Below are positions 62,791-64,000 of a stretch of 64,000 bases of DNA, one piece after another (positions within the stretch are counted from its first letter, which is position 1; every line of letters starts with the position of its first letter). Origin of the DNA: Ilumatobacter sp. (GTDB taxonomy: Bacteria > Actinomycetota > Acidimicrobiia > Acidimicrobiales > Ilumatobacteraceae); assembly GCA_007693335.1 (NCBI GenBank), contig REDU01000138.1:1-64000 (forward strand), in the 5' to 3' direction. The notes below the pieces were generated by a model. The model was not told where the DNA came from, ran no database searches, and saw only the letters and a list, made by a program, of their open reading frames with translations. A program made the position numbers and the translations under genes.

Positions 62791-64000
62791 GCAGCACCTC
62801 CGTGCCGATCGTGGACCGGGATGTCCGGTCCGTTCGTCGTTCGATCTCCTCGATGACCCGGTCGACCACCTCGCGCACGGCACCGTGACCGCCCGGGTGT
62901 TCCGTGACGACCCGGGCGAGCGGCCGCACACTCGGGTGGGCGTCGGACACCACGATCGGCCATCCCACGAGTTCCAGGCAGCCGGCATCGTTACGGTCGT
63001 TGCCCACGTAGGCGGTACGGCCCGCTTCGATGCCGTGGTCGAACAGCCAGCGCTCCAGCGCGCCGACTTTGTCGTCGCACCCGTTGATGCACTGGACGCC
63101 CAGCTTCTCGGCCCGTCGACGAACGACCGGGTTGGCCTCGGTCGACAGTACGAGTACCTCCACGCCTCGGCGGCCGAGCTCCGCCAGCCCGAGTCCGTCG
63201 GACCGGTTCGCACGCACCGACTCGACACCGTGCTCGTCCACCCAGACGGTGTTGTCGGTGTGCACGCCGTCGAAGTCGGTCACGAGCGCATCGATCGGGC
63301 CGATGGGCCCCTCGGACCAGAGGTGTCTGCCATGGCCGTGCGACAAACCGAGGACGGCCGACCGGGCGACGGCCAGTCGTCGGGCCGCCTCGAGATCGGC
63401 CGGCTCGTCGATCTCCAGTTCGGTGCCGTGCTCGACCACCTCCACGTCGACCCGGCCGAAGAACCGGTGCCGATGCCCGACGAACCCCTCACGGCGCATC
63501 ACGTAGAACGCACCCGTCTCGCGGAACTCGGTCGGCCGGTCCTGACGGCGCTCGCGGCGATGGAGTTCGTGGTTGACCCCGACCACACCGTGGTCGGACC
63601 GGCGCCACAGGAACTCGTGGGTCGGGACCGCCGAGAAGACCACGTCGGCCTGGCCCGCGACGACCCGCCCCACCGCCCGGTCGAGCGATGCCGGGTCGAT
63701 GAACGGACTCGTGCACTGGACGAACACCACGACATCAGGTGGGACATCAGGTGGGACATCAGGTGGGACATCAGGTGGGACATCAGGTGGCCCGTCAGAT
63801 CGCACGTCGGCTCGGCCCGACGGGTCGAGCGAGGCGAGCGTGTGCAGCAGCGCCGCTTCGGACCCGGCGTCGTCGGTGGCGAGGGCTCCGGGGCGCCGGA
63901 CGACCTGCGCACCCGCGACCGCCGCCTCGGCGGCGATCTCGTCGTCGTCGGTCGAGACGACCACACGATCGATCGACGAGGCAGCGAGACACGCCGCCAC
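62783..64000 (-). CDS. Fusion of CMP-nonulosonate cytidylyltransferase (NeuA) and KdsC-like HAD phosphatase (5' end beyond window)
   Basis: About 405 residues are visible; the N-terminal P-x-R-x-G-S-K region lies past base 64000. The NeuA part has SSIDRVVVSTDDDEIAAEA, VVVFVQCTSPFIDPASLDRAV and TEFRETGAFYVMRREGF. The HAD part has DALVTDFDGVHTDNTVWVD, the nucleophile D-x-D motif, then VLVLSTEANPVVRRRAEKLGV and AYVGNDRNDAGCLELVG. It would activate the sugar with CTP and remove the 9-phosphate from the precursor. Between the two strands lies a five-fold PPDV insertion encoded by a 12-bp tandem repeat. It overlaps neuB. Confidence 0.92.
   Translation of the reverse strand: MAACLAASSIDRVVVSTDDDEIAAEAAVAGAQVVRRPGALATDDAGSEAALLHTLASLDPSGRADVRSDGPPDVPPDVPPDVPPDVPPDVVVFVQCTSPFIDPASLDRAVGRVVAGQADVVFSAVPTHEFLWRRSDHGVVGVNHELHRRERRQDRPTEFRETGAFYVMRREGFVGHRHRFFGRVDVEVVEHGTELEIDEPADLEAARRLAVARSAVLGLSHGHGRHLWSEGPIGPIDALVTDFDGVHTDNTVWVDEHGVESVRANRSDGLGLAELGRRGVEVLVLSTEANPVVRRRAEKLGVQCINGCDDKVGALERWLFDHGIEAGRTAYVGNDRNDAGCLELVGWPIVVSDAHPSVRPLARVVTEHPGGHGAVREVVDRVIEEIERRTDRTSRSTIGTEVLHG
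63731..63790. repeat. In-frame 12-bp tandem repeat, five units
   Basis: The unit GACATCAGGTGG occurs exactly five times from 63731 to 63790, with a degenerate sixth at 63791-63802. Read on the minus strand it encodes PPDV five times in the NeuA part, just before the VVVFVQCTSP strand. Since 12 is a multiple of three, copy change would alter length but not frame. Confidence 0.92.

Noticed and set aside
63731-63802. Possible CRISPR-like repeat array
   Set aside because: Units are 12 bp with no spacers and lie in frame in a NeuA gene; it is a coding tandem repeat.

Overview
The window is GC-rich (by eye high 60s percent) chromosomal DNA from an actinobacterium-like organism. GTG starts are frequent, and several genes have a TANNNT -10 box so close to the start codon that their mRNAs are probably leaderless. 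VapBC modules, mycothiol-type enzymes and a FadE-like acyl-CoA dehydrogenase agree with this. Acidimicrobiia is my best guess at class level, but that is inference from style, not from a marker gene.

Nearly all of the 64 kb is one large cell-surface glycan locus. Region 1 (0-5.9 kb) holds the tail of a methyltransferase, a DPM1-like GT2, a GT2/GT-C fusion and a Wzm/Wzt ABC exporter with a carbohydrate-binding domain. Region 2 (6-7.7 kb) is an island with a DUF559 protein bracketed by two palindromic repeats and a VapBC pair. Region 3 (7.8-13.7 kb) holds an O-antigen-ligase-like protein, a free coiled-coil protein, a GT, GalE, a WbaP-type initiating phosphotransferase and an ExoA-like GT. Region 4 (13.6-24.7 kb) holds a methyltransferase, GT2s, a second Wzm/Wzt pair, a TPR-LicD protein, a Stealth phosphotransferase and an 895-residue fusion of a CDP-glycerol-phosphotransferase-like domain with Stealth. 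Region 5 (24.6-32.8 kb) holds polyprenol-phosphate GT, membrane and methyltransferase genes. Region 6 (32.8-46.3 kb) holds GT2s, a PhyH dioxygenase, two more Stealth proteins, two paralogous FkbM methyltransferases, an OafA/SGNH acyltransferase and a sulfotransferase.

Region 7 (46.4-53.4 kb) is the most notable. A tight operon encodes a cytidylyltransferase-PEP mutase fusion, phosphonopyruvate decarboxylase, phosphonoacetaldehyde reductase and a sulfotransferase-like P-loop protein. This predicts synthesis of 2-hydroxyethylphosphonate (HEP) and its activation with CMP. No AEP aminotransferase is visible. Read together with LicD, four Stealth proteins and the glycerophosphotransferase domain, the simplest model is a surface glycan carrying HEP and phosphodiester links, exported by the ABC pairs and further methylated, acylated and perhaps sulfated.

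Region 8 (53.5-59.7 kb) is mixed: an alpha/beta hydrolase, a DinB-type enzyme, a second P-loop paralog, a Phd-VapC pair and an acyl-CoA dehydrogenase. Region 9 (59.7-64 kb) is a nonulosonic (sialic-like) acid operon: a NeuA/KdsC-type fusion running off the window end, NeuB, a DUF6716-type protein and a putative sialyltransferase. Three copies of a 38-bp palindrome lie 41-46 nt beyond gene ends.
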